DNA of 64,000 bases from Conexibacter sp. CPCC 206217 (GTDB lineage Bacteria > Actinomycetota > Thermoleophilia > Solirubrobacterales > Solirubrobacteraceae): positions 1 to 64,000 of the forward strand of contig NZ_JAUTDO010000015.1 of NCBI RefSeq assembly GCF_030646165.1, read 5' to 3'. The first letter of the stretch is position 1. Each line of letters opens with the position of its first letter. Below the pieces are notes generated by a model. It was not told the origin of the DNA and made no database searches. It worked only from the letters and a program-made list of their open reading frames with translations. The position numbers were made by a program, and so were the translations under genes. Below are positions 18,620-26,992 of the stretch, piece by piece.

Positions 18620-19549
18620 ATGAGCTGGACCCTCCTCGGCGCGCCGCTGGATTCGGCGGGGGCCGGGGAGGGGGAAGAGCGCGCGCCGGCGGCGCTGCGG
18701 GCGGCGGGGATCGCGGACGCGGTCGGCGGCGCGCACGACCTCGGCGACGTGACGAGCCTGCTGCGCCCCGCCGAGCGCGATCCCGTCACCGGCGTGATCG
18801 CCTACGCGGCGGTGCTGGAGGCGTCGCGCGCGCTGCGCGACGCGGTCGCGGGCGTGCTGCGCGACGGGCGCCGTCCGCTCGTGCTCGGCGGCGACTGCGC
18901 GCTGCTGCCCGGCGTCATCGCCGGCTGTCGCGTCGCCGGCGTGGAGCCGGGGCTGTGGATGGTCGACGGGCATCCGGACGCGATGGACGGTGTCACGTCA
19001 CCGACCGGCGAGGTCGCCGACATGGACTTCGCGATCGTCTGCGGCCGCGGGCCGACCGCGCTGGTCGAGCTGGCGGACCCGCTCCCGCCGCCGCTGCTGG
19101 CGCCCGCGCGGGCGGTCGTGCTGGGGCTGCGGCCGTGGGGCATGGATCCCGGCAACGACGACGACCTCGCGCTGATGGACGAGACGGTCTGGTGGCGCGA
19201 CGCGCCCGCGATCCTCGCCTCCGGGCCGCACGCGGTCGGGCAGGAGGCGGTCGCGCGGCTGGCCTTCCCGGCGACCCATCTCGGCGAGGTCGCCGAGGAG
19301 GTCGCGCCCGCCGCGGCCTGGCTGCACCTCGACCTCGACGTGCTCGACGCGTCGGTGATGCCGGCGGTCTCCTACCCGCAGCCGCAGGGCCTGACGTGGG
19401 AGGCGTTGGAGCAGCTGCTCGCCCCGCTCGCGGCCTCCCCGGCGCTGTTCGGCGTCTCCGTCAGCGACCTCCAGGCCGACGCCGACCCCGACGGCGTCTT
19501 CGCCCGCCGCGTCGTCGCGCTGCTGGGGCGGGTCCTGCCGCGCGCGTAG
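18620..19549 (+). CDS. Arginase/agmatinase-family protein
   Basis: A 309-aa ureohydrolase-fold protein. Metal-binding blocks are recognisable: VLGGDCAL near residue 95, VDGHPDAMDG near 115, and LHLDLDVLDASVMPA near 235. In the first block the usual GGDH histidine ligand is a cysteine, a variant I believe occurs in other actinobacterial members. The DxHxD and DxDxxD ligands are kept. The substrate (arginine, agmatine, guanidinobutyrate or formiminoglutamate) cannot be decided. The gene separates obg from proB, which are normally adjacent. It may link arginine breakdown to the proline genes that follow, but this is only suggested by location. Confidence 0.8.
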   Translation: MSWTLLGAPLDSAGAGEGEERAPAALRAAGIADAVGGAHDLGDVTSLLRPAERDPVTGVIAYAAVLEASRALRDAVAGVLRDGRRPLVLGGDCALLPGVIAGCRVAGVEPGLWMVDGHPDAMDGVTSPTGEVADMDFAIVCGRGPTALVELADPLPPPLLAPARAVVLGLRPWGMDPGNDDDLALMDETVWWRDAPAILASGPHAVGQEAVARLAFPATHLGEVAEEVAPAAAWLHLDLDVLDASVMPAVSYPQPQGLTWEALEQLLAPLAASPALFGVSVSDLQADADPDGVFARRVVALLGRVLPRA

Positions 19550-19553
19550 GCCC

Positions 19554-19559
19554 TAATCT
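19554..19559 (+). promoter_or_regulatory. -10 box (TAATCT) of proB
   Basis: TAATCT ends 10 nt before the proB ATG with no Shine-Dalgarno between. It fits the short-leader or leaderless pattern. Confidence 0.5.
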
Positions 19560-19569
19560 CCCGGGTCGC

Positions 19570-20661
19570 ATGGGACCTGTCGTGATCAAGCTGGGCTCGA
19601 GCATCGTCTGCGACGACGCCGGCCATCCGCGCTCCGACGTGCTGGCGCACGTCTGCGACGAGGCCGCGACGCTGCACGCCGACGGGCGCGACGTCGTGAT
19701 CGTCACCAGCGGCGCGATCGCCCGCGGGATGGGCGTGCTCGGGCTGCGGATGCGCCCGCGCGCGATTGACGAGCTGCAGGCGGCGAGCGCGGTCGGCCAG
19801 GGGCAGCTCTACCAGGTCTACGACGAGCTGCTGACCGTGCGCGGCGTCGCCACCGCGCAGGTGCTGCTGACGTTCTTCGACATCAGCGCGCGCACGCACT
19901 ACCTCAACGCGCGCCAGACGCTGCAGCGGCTGCTCGACTGGCGCGTCGTGCCGGTCATCAACGAGAACGACACGACGACGACCGACGAGATCTCCTTCGG
20001 CGACAACGACTTCCTCGCCGCACAGGTCGCGATCCTGCTGGGCGCCGAGATGCTCGTGCTGCTGACCTCGACCGACGGCCTCTTCACCGCCGATCCGCGC
20101 CTCGATCCGAGCGCGAGACTCGTGCCGCTGGTGGAGGACTTCGAGGCGCTCGGCGCGCTCGACATCAGACAGACGACCTCGACGCTCGGCTCGGGCGGGA
20201 TGCGCTCGAAGGTGGTCGCCGCGGAGATGGCGACCGCTGCCGGCATCCCCGCGGTCGTCGCCAACGGCCGCACCAGCGGCGTCATAGCCGCCGCCGTCGC
20301 GGGCGAGCGGGTCGGCACCCGCTTCCCGGCGCGCGAGGCCGCCTACTCCAGCTTCAAGCTGTGGCTGAAGTACGCCAAGCCCGCGCACGGCACGATCACC
20401 GTCGACGCCGGCGCCGCCCGCGCCCTGCGCGACGGCGGCACCTCGCTGCTGCCGGTCGGCATCACCGCCGTCGGCGGCGGCTTCGACGCCGGCGACGCGG
20501 TCGACGTCGTCCACGGCGACGAGGTCGTCGGCAAGGGCATCAGCAACTACGCCGAGGCTGAGCTGAGACGCGTCCTCGGCCTCAAGTCGCGCCAGGCGCG
20601 CGACCTGCTTCCGCGCGCCAGCGAAGAAGCGATTCACCGCGATTACTTCGTGCTCGCCTAG
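19570..20661 (+). CDS. proB: Glutamate 5-kinase
   Basis: A 363-aa enzyme for the first step of proline synthesis (glutamate to glutamyl-5-phosphate). The amino-acid-kinase domain starts VVIKLGSSIV and contains VTSGAIARGMGVLGL, NENDTTTTDEISFGDND and LGSGGMRSK. A C-terminal PUA domain begins at about residue 270 (HGTITVDAGAARAL) and includes GISNYAEAELRRVLG. The ATG at 19570 is the family start, with a -10 box just upstream. Its partner proA lies downstream but is separated by ilvB. Confidence 0.96.
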   Translation: MGPVVIKLGSSIVCDDAGHPRSDVLAHVCDEAATLHADGRDVVIVTSGAIARGMGVLGLRMRPRAIDELQAASAVGQGQLYQVYDELLTVRGVATAQVLLTFFDISARTHYLNARQTLQRLLDWRVVPVINENDTTTTDEISFGDNDFLAAQVAILLGAEMLVLLTSTDGLFTADPRLDPSARLVPLVEDFEALGALDIRQTTSTLGSGGMRSKVVAAEMATAAGIPAVVANGRTSGVIAAAVAGERVGTRFPAREAAYSSFKLWLKYAKPAHGTITVDAGAARALRDGGTSLLPVGITAVGGGFDAGDAVDVVHGDEVVGKGISNYAEAELRRVLGLKSRQARDLLPRASEEAIHRDYFVLA

Positions 20662-20982
20662 CGCCTGCCGCGTCGCTCACGCGAGCGAGCGGGTGGCGTT
20701 TGAGGGCTGCATGCGGCATCATTTCTCACCGTGACGCAGCAGCACGCACACGCCGACCGACTTACGAGCGCGATTTGCGCTCGCGTCGGCGTACGCGTAG
20801 CCGGCTGAGCTGAGCCTCCGAGCCAGCTCGCCGCACTCGTCACGTCGCACCCCGCCGCGCGATCGCCGCGTGCGGATCTCGTCTCGCCCTCCCAGCGAAC
20901 TCAAGGAGCACCGAATGCGTCTCTGCGCCCTCGTCGTACTCATCCCCGTCCTCACGAACTCCGCTCATGAAGGGAGCCCGCG
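20662..20982 (+). promoter_or_regulatory. ilvB leader region with short ORFs and hairpins
   Basis: A 321-bp stretch without a long gene. It holds a CATCAT hexamer (20717-20722), a 25-codon GTG ORF, two hairpins (CGAGCGC/GCGCTCG at 20765-20783 and GAGCTG/CAGCTC at 20807-20829), and a second ORF with a strong Shine-Dalgarno that runs into ilvB. The layout resembles an amino-acid attenuation leader. Confidence 0.5.
20731..20808 (+). CDS. Possible short leader ORF 1 upstream of ilvB
   Basis: A 25-aa ORF (GTG start, 8 nt after CATCAT) ending in ARVGVRVAG. The stop codon coincides with the left arm of the 20807-20829 hairpin, as often seen in attenuators. The peptide has only three valines and one isoleucine, so the case is weak. 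Confidence 0.25.
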   Translation: MTQQHAHADRLTSAICARVGVRVAG

Positions 20983-21004
20983 ATGCGCGGCGCCGACGCC
21001 CTGA
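20915..21004 (+). CDS. Branched-chain-residue-rich leader peptide overlapping ilvB
   Basis: A 29-aa ORF with a near-perfect Shine-Dalgarno (AAGGAG at 20903-20908, six bases before the ATG). The peptide begins MRLCALVVLIPVL: eight of its first thirteen residues are Leu, Val or Ile, the three products of the pathway that ilvB serves. It terminates 22 nt inside ilvB in a different frame, so ribosomes translating it pass over the ilvB start. Stalling at scarce Leu/Val/Ile codons could therefore change ilvB initiation. The regulatory role is inferred from composition and place. It is not long enough to judge by codon bias. Confidence 0.5.
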   Translation: MRLCALVVLIPVLTNSAHEGSPRCAAPTP

Positions 21005-22680
21005 CGAAGGCGCTCGAACGCGAGGGCGTGCGGACCGTCTTCGGGATTCCCGGCGGGGCGAACCTGCCGCTCTACGACGCGCTCGTCGACTCGCCGATAC
21101 GGCACGTGCTGATGCGCCACGAGGCCGGCGCGGGGCACGCCGCGCAGGGCTACGCGCGTGCGACCGGGCGCGTCGGGGTGGCGTTCGCGACCTCGGGGCC
21201 CGGCGCGACGAACCTGCTGACGCCGATCTGCGACGCCTACATGGACTCGACGCCGACGGTCTTCGTGACCGGCCAGGTGCGCAGCGACCTGCTCGGGACC
21301 AACGCCTTCCAGGAGGCGGACGTGATCGGGATGACGGCGCCGATGGTCAAGCACGCGATCGCGGTCGAGTCGGCCGACGAGCTGCAGCAGGCGATCCACG
21401 ACGCCTTCCACATCGCGCGCAGCGGGCGGCCCGGCCCGGTGCTCGTCGACGTGCCGTCCGACATCGCTCGCGCACCCGCGCGCGACCGCGATCCGCACCC
21501 GCCGAACACGCCCGGCTATGCGCCGCGCACGAAGCCCAACGGCCGCCAGGTGAGGCTGGCGGCGCAGGCGATCGCGGCGGCGCAGCGGCCGGTCCTGTAC
21601 GCCGGCGGCGGCGTCGTCCACGCCGAGGCGGCGGACGAGTTGACCGCGCTCGCGCGCGCGGCCGACCTGCCCGTGACGACGACGCTTATGGCGCTCGGCG
21701 CGTTCCCCGCGTCGGACCGCCGCTTCCTCGGCATGCTCGGGATGCACGGCACCAAGACGGCCAACTGGGCGGTCGACGAGTCGGACCTGCTGATCTGCGT
21801 CGGCGCCCGCTTCGACGACCGCGTGACCGGTGCGCTGGACCACTTCGCACCGCGCGCAAAGGTGATCCACCTCGACGTCGACCCGAGCGAGATCGGCAAG
21901 CTGCGTGCCGTCCACGTGCCGATCGTGGCGGATGCGCGGCTGGGACTGGCGGCGATTCGGGAAGCGTATGAGGGGTTGGCGGCCGAGCCGGGGCGAGTCT
22001 CCTCCTGGTGGCGCCGGATCGACGCGTGGCGCGCCGACGAGCCGTTCGACGTGCCCGCTCCGGGCTGGTCCGGTGGGAGCGGGACCGGCGACGGCGTCGA
22101 TCCGCATGGGCTGCTCGACGCAGTCCAGCGCGCGAGCGGCGGGGAGGCGATCGTCGCGACCGACGTGGGTCAGCACCAGATGTGGGCCGCCAACCGGCTG
22201 CGCTTCGAGCGGCCGCGGCGGTGGCTCACGTCGGGCGGGCACGGCACGATGGGCTACGGGCTGCCGGCGGCGTTGGGCGCGCAGGCCGCGGATCCCGCTG
22301 CCACGGTGGTCTGCGTCAGCGGCGAGGGATCGCTGCTGATGAACGTGCAGGAGTTGGCGACCGCGGTCGAGGAGCGGCTGCCGGTGAAGATCGTGCTGAT
22401 GCACAACGGCACGCTCGGGATGGTCCGCCAGCAGCAGGACATGTTCTGGGACGGCCGGCGCCACTCGGTCGACCTCGGCGCCTCGCCCGACTGGACGATG
22501 CTCGCCCGCGCGTTCGGGATCGAGGCGCGGCGCGTGACCGAACCGGACGCGGTCGACGTCGCGGTCGCCGCGACGCTCGCCGCCGACGGCCCGGCCCTGC
22601 TGGAGGTCCGCATCGCCCCGCAAGCCGACTGCCTGCCGATGTTCCTGCCCGGCGGTCCCGCGCGCGAGATGATCGGCTGA
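20983..22680 (+). CDS. ilvB: Acetolactate synthase large subunit
   Basis: A 565-aa ThDP enzyme for the first common step of valine/leucine/isoleucine synthesis. The catalytic Glu47 is in RHEAGAGHAAQGYAR. FATSGPGATNLLTPI and the AHAS-specific FDDRVTG are present. The ThDP/Mg motif is GEGSLLMNVQEL...HNGTLGMVRQQQDMFWDGR. The C-terminus (DCLPMFLPGGPAREMIG) is the AHAS lid. ATG 20983 has an AAGGGAG Shine-Dalgarno. The regulatory subunit gene ilvN does not follow; proA does. The gene is inserted between proB and proA. Confidence 0.93.
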   Translation: MRGADALTKALEREGVRTVFGIPGGANLPLYDALVDSPIRHVLMRHEAGAGHAAQGYARATGRVGVAFATSGPGATNLLTPICDAYMDSTPTVFVTGQVRSDLLGTNAFQEADVIGMTAPMVKHAIAVESADELQQAIHDAFHIARSGRPGPVLVDVPSDIARAPARDRDPHPPNTPGYAPRTKPNGRQVRLAAQAIAAAQRPVLYAGGGVVHAEAADELTALARAADLPVTTTLMALGAFPASDRRFLGMLGMHGTKTANWAVDESDLLICVGARFDDRVTGALDHFAPRAKVIHLDVDPSEIGKLRAVHVPIVADARLGLAAIREAYEGLAAEPGRVSSWWRRIDAWRADEPFDVPAPGWSGGSGTGDGVDPHGLLDAVQRASGGEAIVATDVGQHQMWAANRLRFERPRRWLTSGGHGTMGYGLPAALGAQAADPAATVVCVSGEGSLLMNVQELATAVEERLPVKIVLMHNGTLGMVRQQQDMFWDGRRHSVDLGASPDWTMLARAFGIEARRVTEPDAVDVAVAATLAADGPALLEVRIAPQADCLPMFLPGGPAREMIG

Positions 22681-22906
22681 CTGAACAGGACAGGTTTGCC
22701 GGCCGGCTCTGCGCGCGGCGGCCGGGGTCGCTCGCGCCGAGGTCAGCGCGATCGTCCCCGCGACGCGCAGATGCGGGCGGGAGGCGATCCACGTCCCTCC
22801 GCGGACGCGCGAACCGCAACGAAGTGCGTCGGCCGTGGCGCGCGGGGCGGACGGACGGCGCAGGGTTGGCGCGTCGCCAGTCCTGCGGCGGTTGGACGGA
22901 GGTCGA

Positions 22907-22912
22907 TACCCT
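22907..22912 (+). promoter_or_regulatory. -10 box (TACCCT) of proA
   Basis: TACCCT ends 6 nt before the proA ATG, which places the expected transcription start at the start codon itself. It lies in the 238-bp gap after ilvB, where I see no other gene. Confidence 0.5.
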
Positions 22913-22918
22913 GTTGCG

Positions 22919-24193
22919 ATGGCCATCAGCACGCCCGTCACCTCCGTCGCCGACGTCTGCCTCGCCGCGAAGGCCGCCGCCGGCCCGCTCTCCGCGCTCG
23001 GCTCCGACGTCAAGGACCGGGCGCTGCTCGCGATCGCCGACGCGCTGATCGAGCGCACGCCGGAGATCCTCGCGGCGAACGCGAGGGACATCGAGGCCGG
23101 TCGTGTCAACGAGATCGGCGACGCGCTGCTGGACCGGCTCGCGCTCGACCCCAAGCGGATCGCGGCGATCGCCCAGGGCGCGCGCGACATCGCCGCGCTG
23201 CCGGATCCCGTCGGCGAGACGATCGACGGCCACCGGCTGCCCAACGGCGTCGACGTGCGCCGCGTGCGGGTCCCGTTCGGCGTCGTCGCCGTCGTCTACG
23301 AGGCGCGCCCGAACGTCACGATCGACGCGGCCGCGCTGTGCCTCAAGTCCGGCAACGCGATCGTGCTGCGCGGCTCCTCCAGCGCGATCCACTCCAACCG
23401 CGTGCTGGCCGAGATCGCCTCGCAGGCGGCGGCCGAGGCGGGCGTGCCCGAGGGCGCGATCTCGCTCGTCTCCGGCGGCGGGCGCGAGGAGCTGGCCGAG
23501 CTGGCGACGCAGGACGGCGTCGTCGACCTGATCTTCCCGCGCGGGGGCGAGGGCCTCAAGAACGCGCTCAAAGCCGTCGCGACCGTGCCGGTGATCTACG
23601 CCGCGTCGGGCAACTGCCACGTCTTCGTCGACGCCTCGGCGGACCTCGACGCCGCCCAGGCGATCGCGCTCAACGCGAAGGTCCAGCGGCCGTCGGCCTG
23701 CAACGCGGCCGAGACGCTGCTCGTGCACGCCGACGTCGCCGCAGACTTCCTCCCGCGCGTGGCGAGCGCACTCGTCGCCGAGGGCGTCGAGCTGCGCGGC
23801 GACGAGCGCGCACGCGCGCTCGTCGGCCCCGGCGTCCCGATCGGCCTCGCGACCGAGGAGGACTGGGCGACCGAGTACCTCGCGCTGACGCTCGCGGTCA
23901 AGGTCGTCGACTCGCTGGAGGAGGCGATCACGCATGTCGGCCAGTACGGAAGCGGCCACTCGGAGGCGATCGTGACCGAGGTGACCGCCTCCGCGCGCGC
24001 CTTCCAGTTGCGCGTCGACGCCGCCTGCGTCTACGTCAACGTCTCGACCCGCTTCACCGACGGCGGCGAGTTCGGGATGGGCGCCGAGATCGGCAACTCG
24101 ACCCAGAAGCTGCACGCGCGCGGCCCGATCGGCCTGCGCGAGCTGACGACCTTCAAATACCTGATCGAAGGCACCGGTCAGGTGCGCGTCTGA
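22919..24193 (+). CDS. proA: Gamma-glutamyl phosphate reductase
   Basis: A 424-aa NADPH-dependent reductase that makes glutamate-5-semialdehyde for proline. It has the aldehyde-dehydrogenase-like fold: RVPFGVVAVVYEARPNVTIDAAALCLKSGN, IFPRGGEGL, and the catalytic-cysteine segment near residue 255 in KVQRPSACNAAETLLVH. The C-terminal FGMGAEIGNSTQKLHARGPIGLRELTTFKY is diagnostic. The ATG at 22919 is the family start and has a -10 box 6 nt upstream. Confidence 0.96.
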   Translation: MAISTPVTSVADVCLAAKAAAGPLSALGSDVKDRALLAIADALIERTPEILAANARDIEAGRVNEIGDALLDRLALDPKRIAAIAQGARDIAALPDPVGETIDGHRLPNGVDVRRVRVPFGVVAVVYEARPNVTIDAAALCLKSGNAIVLRGSSSAIHSNRVLAEIASQAAAEAGVPEGAISLVSGGGREELAELATQDGVVDLIFPRGGEGLKNALKAVATVPVIYAASGNCHVFVDASADLDAAQAIALNAKVQRPSACNAAETLLVHADVAADFLPRVASALVAEGVELRGDERARALVGPGVPIGLATEEDWATEYLALTLAVKVVDSLEEAITHVGQYGSGHSEAIVTEVTASARAFQLRVDAACVYVNVSTRFTDGGEFGMGAEIGNSTQKLHARGPIGLRELTTFKYLIEGTGQVRV

Positions 24194-24212
24194 CGTCGCG
24201 GCGCTGCTGCGA

Positions 24213-24833
24213 ATGCGCGTCGGCATCCTCGGCGGGACCTTCAACCCGCCGCATCTCGCACACCTCGTCTGCGCGCAGGAGGCTCATGCGCAGCTCGGGC
24301 TGGACCGTGTCGTGCTGATGCCGGCCGGCGAGCCGCCGCACAAGCAGCTCGCGCCGGGCGACCCCTCGCCGGAGGCGCGCTACGAGCTGTGCCTGGCTGC
24401 CGTCGCGGGCGACGATCGCTTCGTCGTCTCGCGCGCGGAGCTGGACCGCGGCGGGCGCTCCTACACCGCCGACACGCTGCGGCTGCTGCGCGAGCAGCGC
24501 CCCGACGACGAGCTGACCTTCATCGTCGGCGGCGACATGGCCGCGAGCCTGCCGAGCTGGCGCGAGCCGGAGGCGGTGCTGTCGCTCGCGACGCTCGCGG
24601 TCGCCGAGCGCGTCGGCGCCAAGCGCGAGGCGATCGAGCGCGCGCTCGCGCCGCTGGCCGGCGCCGAGCGCGTCGAGTTCTTCGCGATGCCGCGGATCGA
24701 CGTCTCCTCGTCGATCGTGCGCGCGCGCGTGGCGGCCGGCGCGCCGATCCGCTATCTGGTCCCGGACGCGGTCGCGGAAGCGATCGACCGCGCCGGGCTG
24801 TACCGTGACGAACGGGGGGAGGTGACTACATGA
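24213..24833 (+). CDS. nadD: Nicotinate-nucleotide adenylyltransferase
   Basis: A 206-aa enzyme that adenylylates nicotinate mononucleotide for NAD synthesis. The nucleotidyltransferase motif is GILGGTFNPPHLAHL (HxGH-type, here HLAH). The substrate loop is MPAGEPPHKQ and the C-terminal motif is VSSSIVRARV (ISSTxxR-type). It overlaps rsfS by 4 nt (ATGA). nadD-rsfS pairing after proA is widely conserved. Confidence 0.95.
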   Translation: MRVGILGGTFNPPHLAHLVCAQEAHAQLGLDRVVLMPAGEPPHKQLAPGDPSPEARYELCLAAVAGDDRFVVSRAELDRGGRSYTADTLRLLREQRPDDELTFIVGGDMAASLPSWREPEAVLSLATLAVAERVGAKREAIERALAPLAGAERVEFFAMPRIDVSSSIVRARVAAGAPIRYLVPDAVAEAIDRAGLYRDERGEVTT

Positions 24834-25216
24834 CAAACAACGAGAACGACGAGATGACGGGCGCCGAGATGGCTGCCGCGATCGCCGGCTTCGCGGATGA
24901 CAGAAAGGCGATCGACATCGTCGAGCTGGACCTGCGCGGAGTCCTGGGCTACGCCGACTACTTCGTGATCGCGACCGGCAACACCGATCGCCAGGTGAAG
25001 GCGATCCACGACGGGATCCACTTCGAGATGAAGGATCGGTTCGGGCTGCTGCCGCGCCGCGTCGAAGGACTGCCGCAGGCGAACTGGGTGCTGATGGACT
25101 ACCTCGACGTGGTGGTGCACATCTTCACGCCGGAGACGCGCGAGTTCTACCGCCTCGAGCAGCTTTGGGGCGAGGCGCCGTCGCGCCCCGTGCCGTCGGT
25201 CGCCGAGGCGCAGTAG
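24830..25216 (+). CDS. rsfS: Ribosomal silencing factor RsfS
   Basis: A 128-aa Iojap/YbeB-family protein that binds L14 and blocks subunit joining in starvation. Conserved core: DIVELDLRGVLGYADYFVIATGNTDRQVKAI, then EGLPQANWVLMDYLDVVVHIFTPETREFYRLEQLWGEA. It is translated by overlap from nadD. A hairpin follows at 25247. Confidence 0.95.
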   Translation: MTNNENDEMTGAEMAAAIAGFADDRKAIDIVELDLRGVLGYADYFVIATGNTDRQVKAIHDGIHFEMKDRFGLLPRRVEGLPQANWVLMDYLDVVVHIFTPETREFYRLEQLWGEAPSRPVPSVAEAQ

Positions 25217-25246
25217 GCCGCAGCGGGAAGCATCCACGGAGCGGCG

Positions 25247-25266
25247 CCTGCGGCTCACGCCGCAGG
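25247..25266 (+). terminator. Hairpin after rsfS
   Basis: CCTGCGGC / GCCGCAGG, 8 bp with a TCAC loop, between rsfS and the acyl-CoA ligase. No T-tract follows. Confidence 0.45.
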
Positions 25267-25307
25267 TAGGCTCGCCGCAGGGAGAGCGAACGATCTGAGG
25301 AGCTGCG

Positions 25308-26828
25308 ATGACCGTGCAAGGGAGCCTGGCGAATCTGCTGATCGAGACGGCGGAGCGCCATGGCGACCGCATCGCGGTCAAGCTCGACGACGTCGAGCTG
25401 AACTACGCCGTCGTGGCGGAGGGCAGCGCGCGCGTCGCCGGGATGCTCAGAGCGAAGGGCTTCGAGCCCGGCGATCGCGTCGGGCTGATGCTGCCCAACG
25501 TCCCGTTCTTCCCGCCGATCTACTACGCGATCCTGCGCGCCGGCGGCGTCGTCGTGCCGATGAACGTGCTGCTGAAGGAGCGCGAGGTGAAGCACTACCT
25601 CGAGGACTCCGGCGCCAAGCTGCTGTTCGCCTGGCACGACTTCGCCGGCGAGGCCGCGCCCGGCGCGCAGGCGGCCGGTACGGAGCTGATATCGGTCGGG
25701 CTCGACTTCGCGCAGCAGGCGTTCGGCCACGATCCCGTCCACGAGGTTGCCGCCGTCGCCGCCGACGACACCGCGGTGCTGCTCTACACGTCCGGCACGA
25801 CCGGGCTGCCGAAGGGCGCCGAGCTGTCGCACGCGAACCTGCTCGCGAACGTCGACACGACGCTGCGGACGCTGATCCAGGTCGACGAGAGCGACGTGAT
25901 CCTCGGCGCGCTGCCGCTGTTTCACTCCTTCGGCCAGACCTGCGCGCTGAACGTCGCGACCGCGGCCGGCGCGACGCTGACGCTGCTGCCGCGCTTCGAC
26001 CCGGTCAAGGCGCTGGAGATCGTCGAGCGCGACAGCGTCACCGTCTTCGAAGGCGTGCCGACGATGTACAACGCGCTGATCTCGGTCCCCGAGGAGGTGC
26101 GCGCGCAGTACGACCTGTCGTCGCTGAGGCTGTGCGTCTCGGGCGGCTCGGCGCTGCCCGGCGAGGTGCTGAAGCAGTTCGACGAGGCGTTCGGCGCGAA
26201 GGTGCTGGAGGGCTACGGGCTGAGCGAGACCTCGCCGGTCGCCTCGTTCAACCATCCCGACAGACCGCGCAAGGTCGGCTCGATCGGGACGCCGATCGAG
26301 GGCGTCGAGATGAAGGTCTTCGACGACGACGGCAACGAGCTGCCGACCGGCGAGATGGGCGAGATCGTGATCCGCGGCCACAACGTGATGAAGGGCTACT
26401 GGCGCAGACCGGACGCGACCGCGGCCGCGATCAGAGCTGGCTGGTTTCACAGCGGCGACCTCGCGAAGGTCGACGAGGACGGCTACTTCTTCATCCTCGA
26501 CCGCAAGAAGGACATGATCATCCGCGGCGGCTACAACGTCTACCCGCGCGAGATCGAGGAGGTGCTGTACGAGCACCCCGCGGTGGCGGAAGCGGCCGTT
26601 GTCGGGGTGCCGGACGGCGAGTGGGGCGAGGAGGTCGGCGCCGCCGTCGCGCTGAAGGCGGGCGAGCAGGTCGACCCCGCCGAGCTGCGCGAGTACGTCA
26701 AGGAGCGCGTCGCCGCGTACAAGTACCCGCGCCACGTGTGGCTCGTCGACGCGCTGCCGAAGGGCCCGACGGGCAAGATCCTCAAGCGTGCGATCGAGGC
26801 GCCCGACGCTGACCGTGCGGAGGGCTGA
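25308..26828 (+). CDS. Long-chain fatty-acid-CoA ligase-type AMP-forming enzyme
   Basis: A 506-aa ANL-superfamily adenylating enzyme. The P-loop-like motif is LLYTSGTTGLPKGAELSH near residue 162. GYGLSETSPV lies near 303. GWFHSGDLAKVDEDGYFFILDRKKDMIIRGGYNVYPREIEEVL covers the hinge, and the catalytic Lys is in PKGPTGKILKRAI. It best fits medium/long-chain acyl-CoA ligases (FadD-like), though other carboxylates are possible. It has its own GAGGAG Shine-Dalgarno at 25297-25302. It is unlinked in function to rsfS. Confidence 0.88.
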   Translation: MTVQGSLANLLIETAERHGDRIAVKLDDVELNYAVVAEGSARVAGMLRAKGFEPGDRVGLMLPNVPFFPPIYYAILRAGGVVVPMNVLLKEREVKHYLEDSGAKLLFAWHDFAGEAAPGAQAAGTELISVGLDFAQQAFGHDPVHEVAAVAADDTAVLLYTSGTTGLPKGAELSHANLLANVDTTLRTLIQVDESDVILGALPLFHSFGQTCALNVATAAGATLTLLPRFDPVKALEIVERDSVTVFEGVPTMYNALISVPEEVRAQYDLSSLRLCVSGGSALPGEVLKQFDEAFGAKVLEGYGLSETSPVASFNHPDRPRKVGSIGTPIEGVEMKVFDDDGNELPTGEMGEIVIRGHNVMKGYWRRPDATAAAIRAGWFHSGDLAKVDEDGYFFILDRKKDMIIRGGYNVYPREIEEVLYEHPAVAEAAVVGVPDGEWGEEVGAAVALKAGEQVDPAELREYVKERVAAYKYPRHVWLVDALPKGPTGKILKRAIEAPDADRAEG

Positions 26829-26914
26829 GGGCGAGCCGTTGCGAGCGTTCGGGAGGGTTTGCGCGGCGCGTGAAGATGCGTCACACGGCGTGAGCGAGAA
26901 GTAGCAGAGCCGTA

Positions 26915-26940
26915 ACGGCACGGTCACGGGATCGTGCCGT
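26915..26940. terminator. Hairpin between acyl-CoA ligase and GDPD gene
   Basis: ACGGCACG and CGTGCCGT, 8-bp perfect arms around a 10-nt loop in the 164-bp gap. It could be a terminator of the ligase or an operator of the next gene. Confidence 0.35.
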
Positions 26941-26992
26941 CCCGACGCTGGGATGGGCGGCGTTGTTCCCAACCACGTTGGAGGATCCCTCG

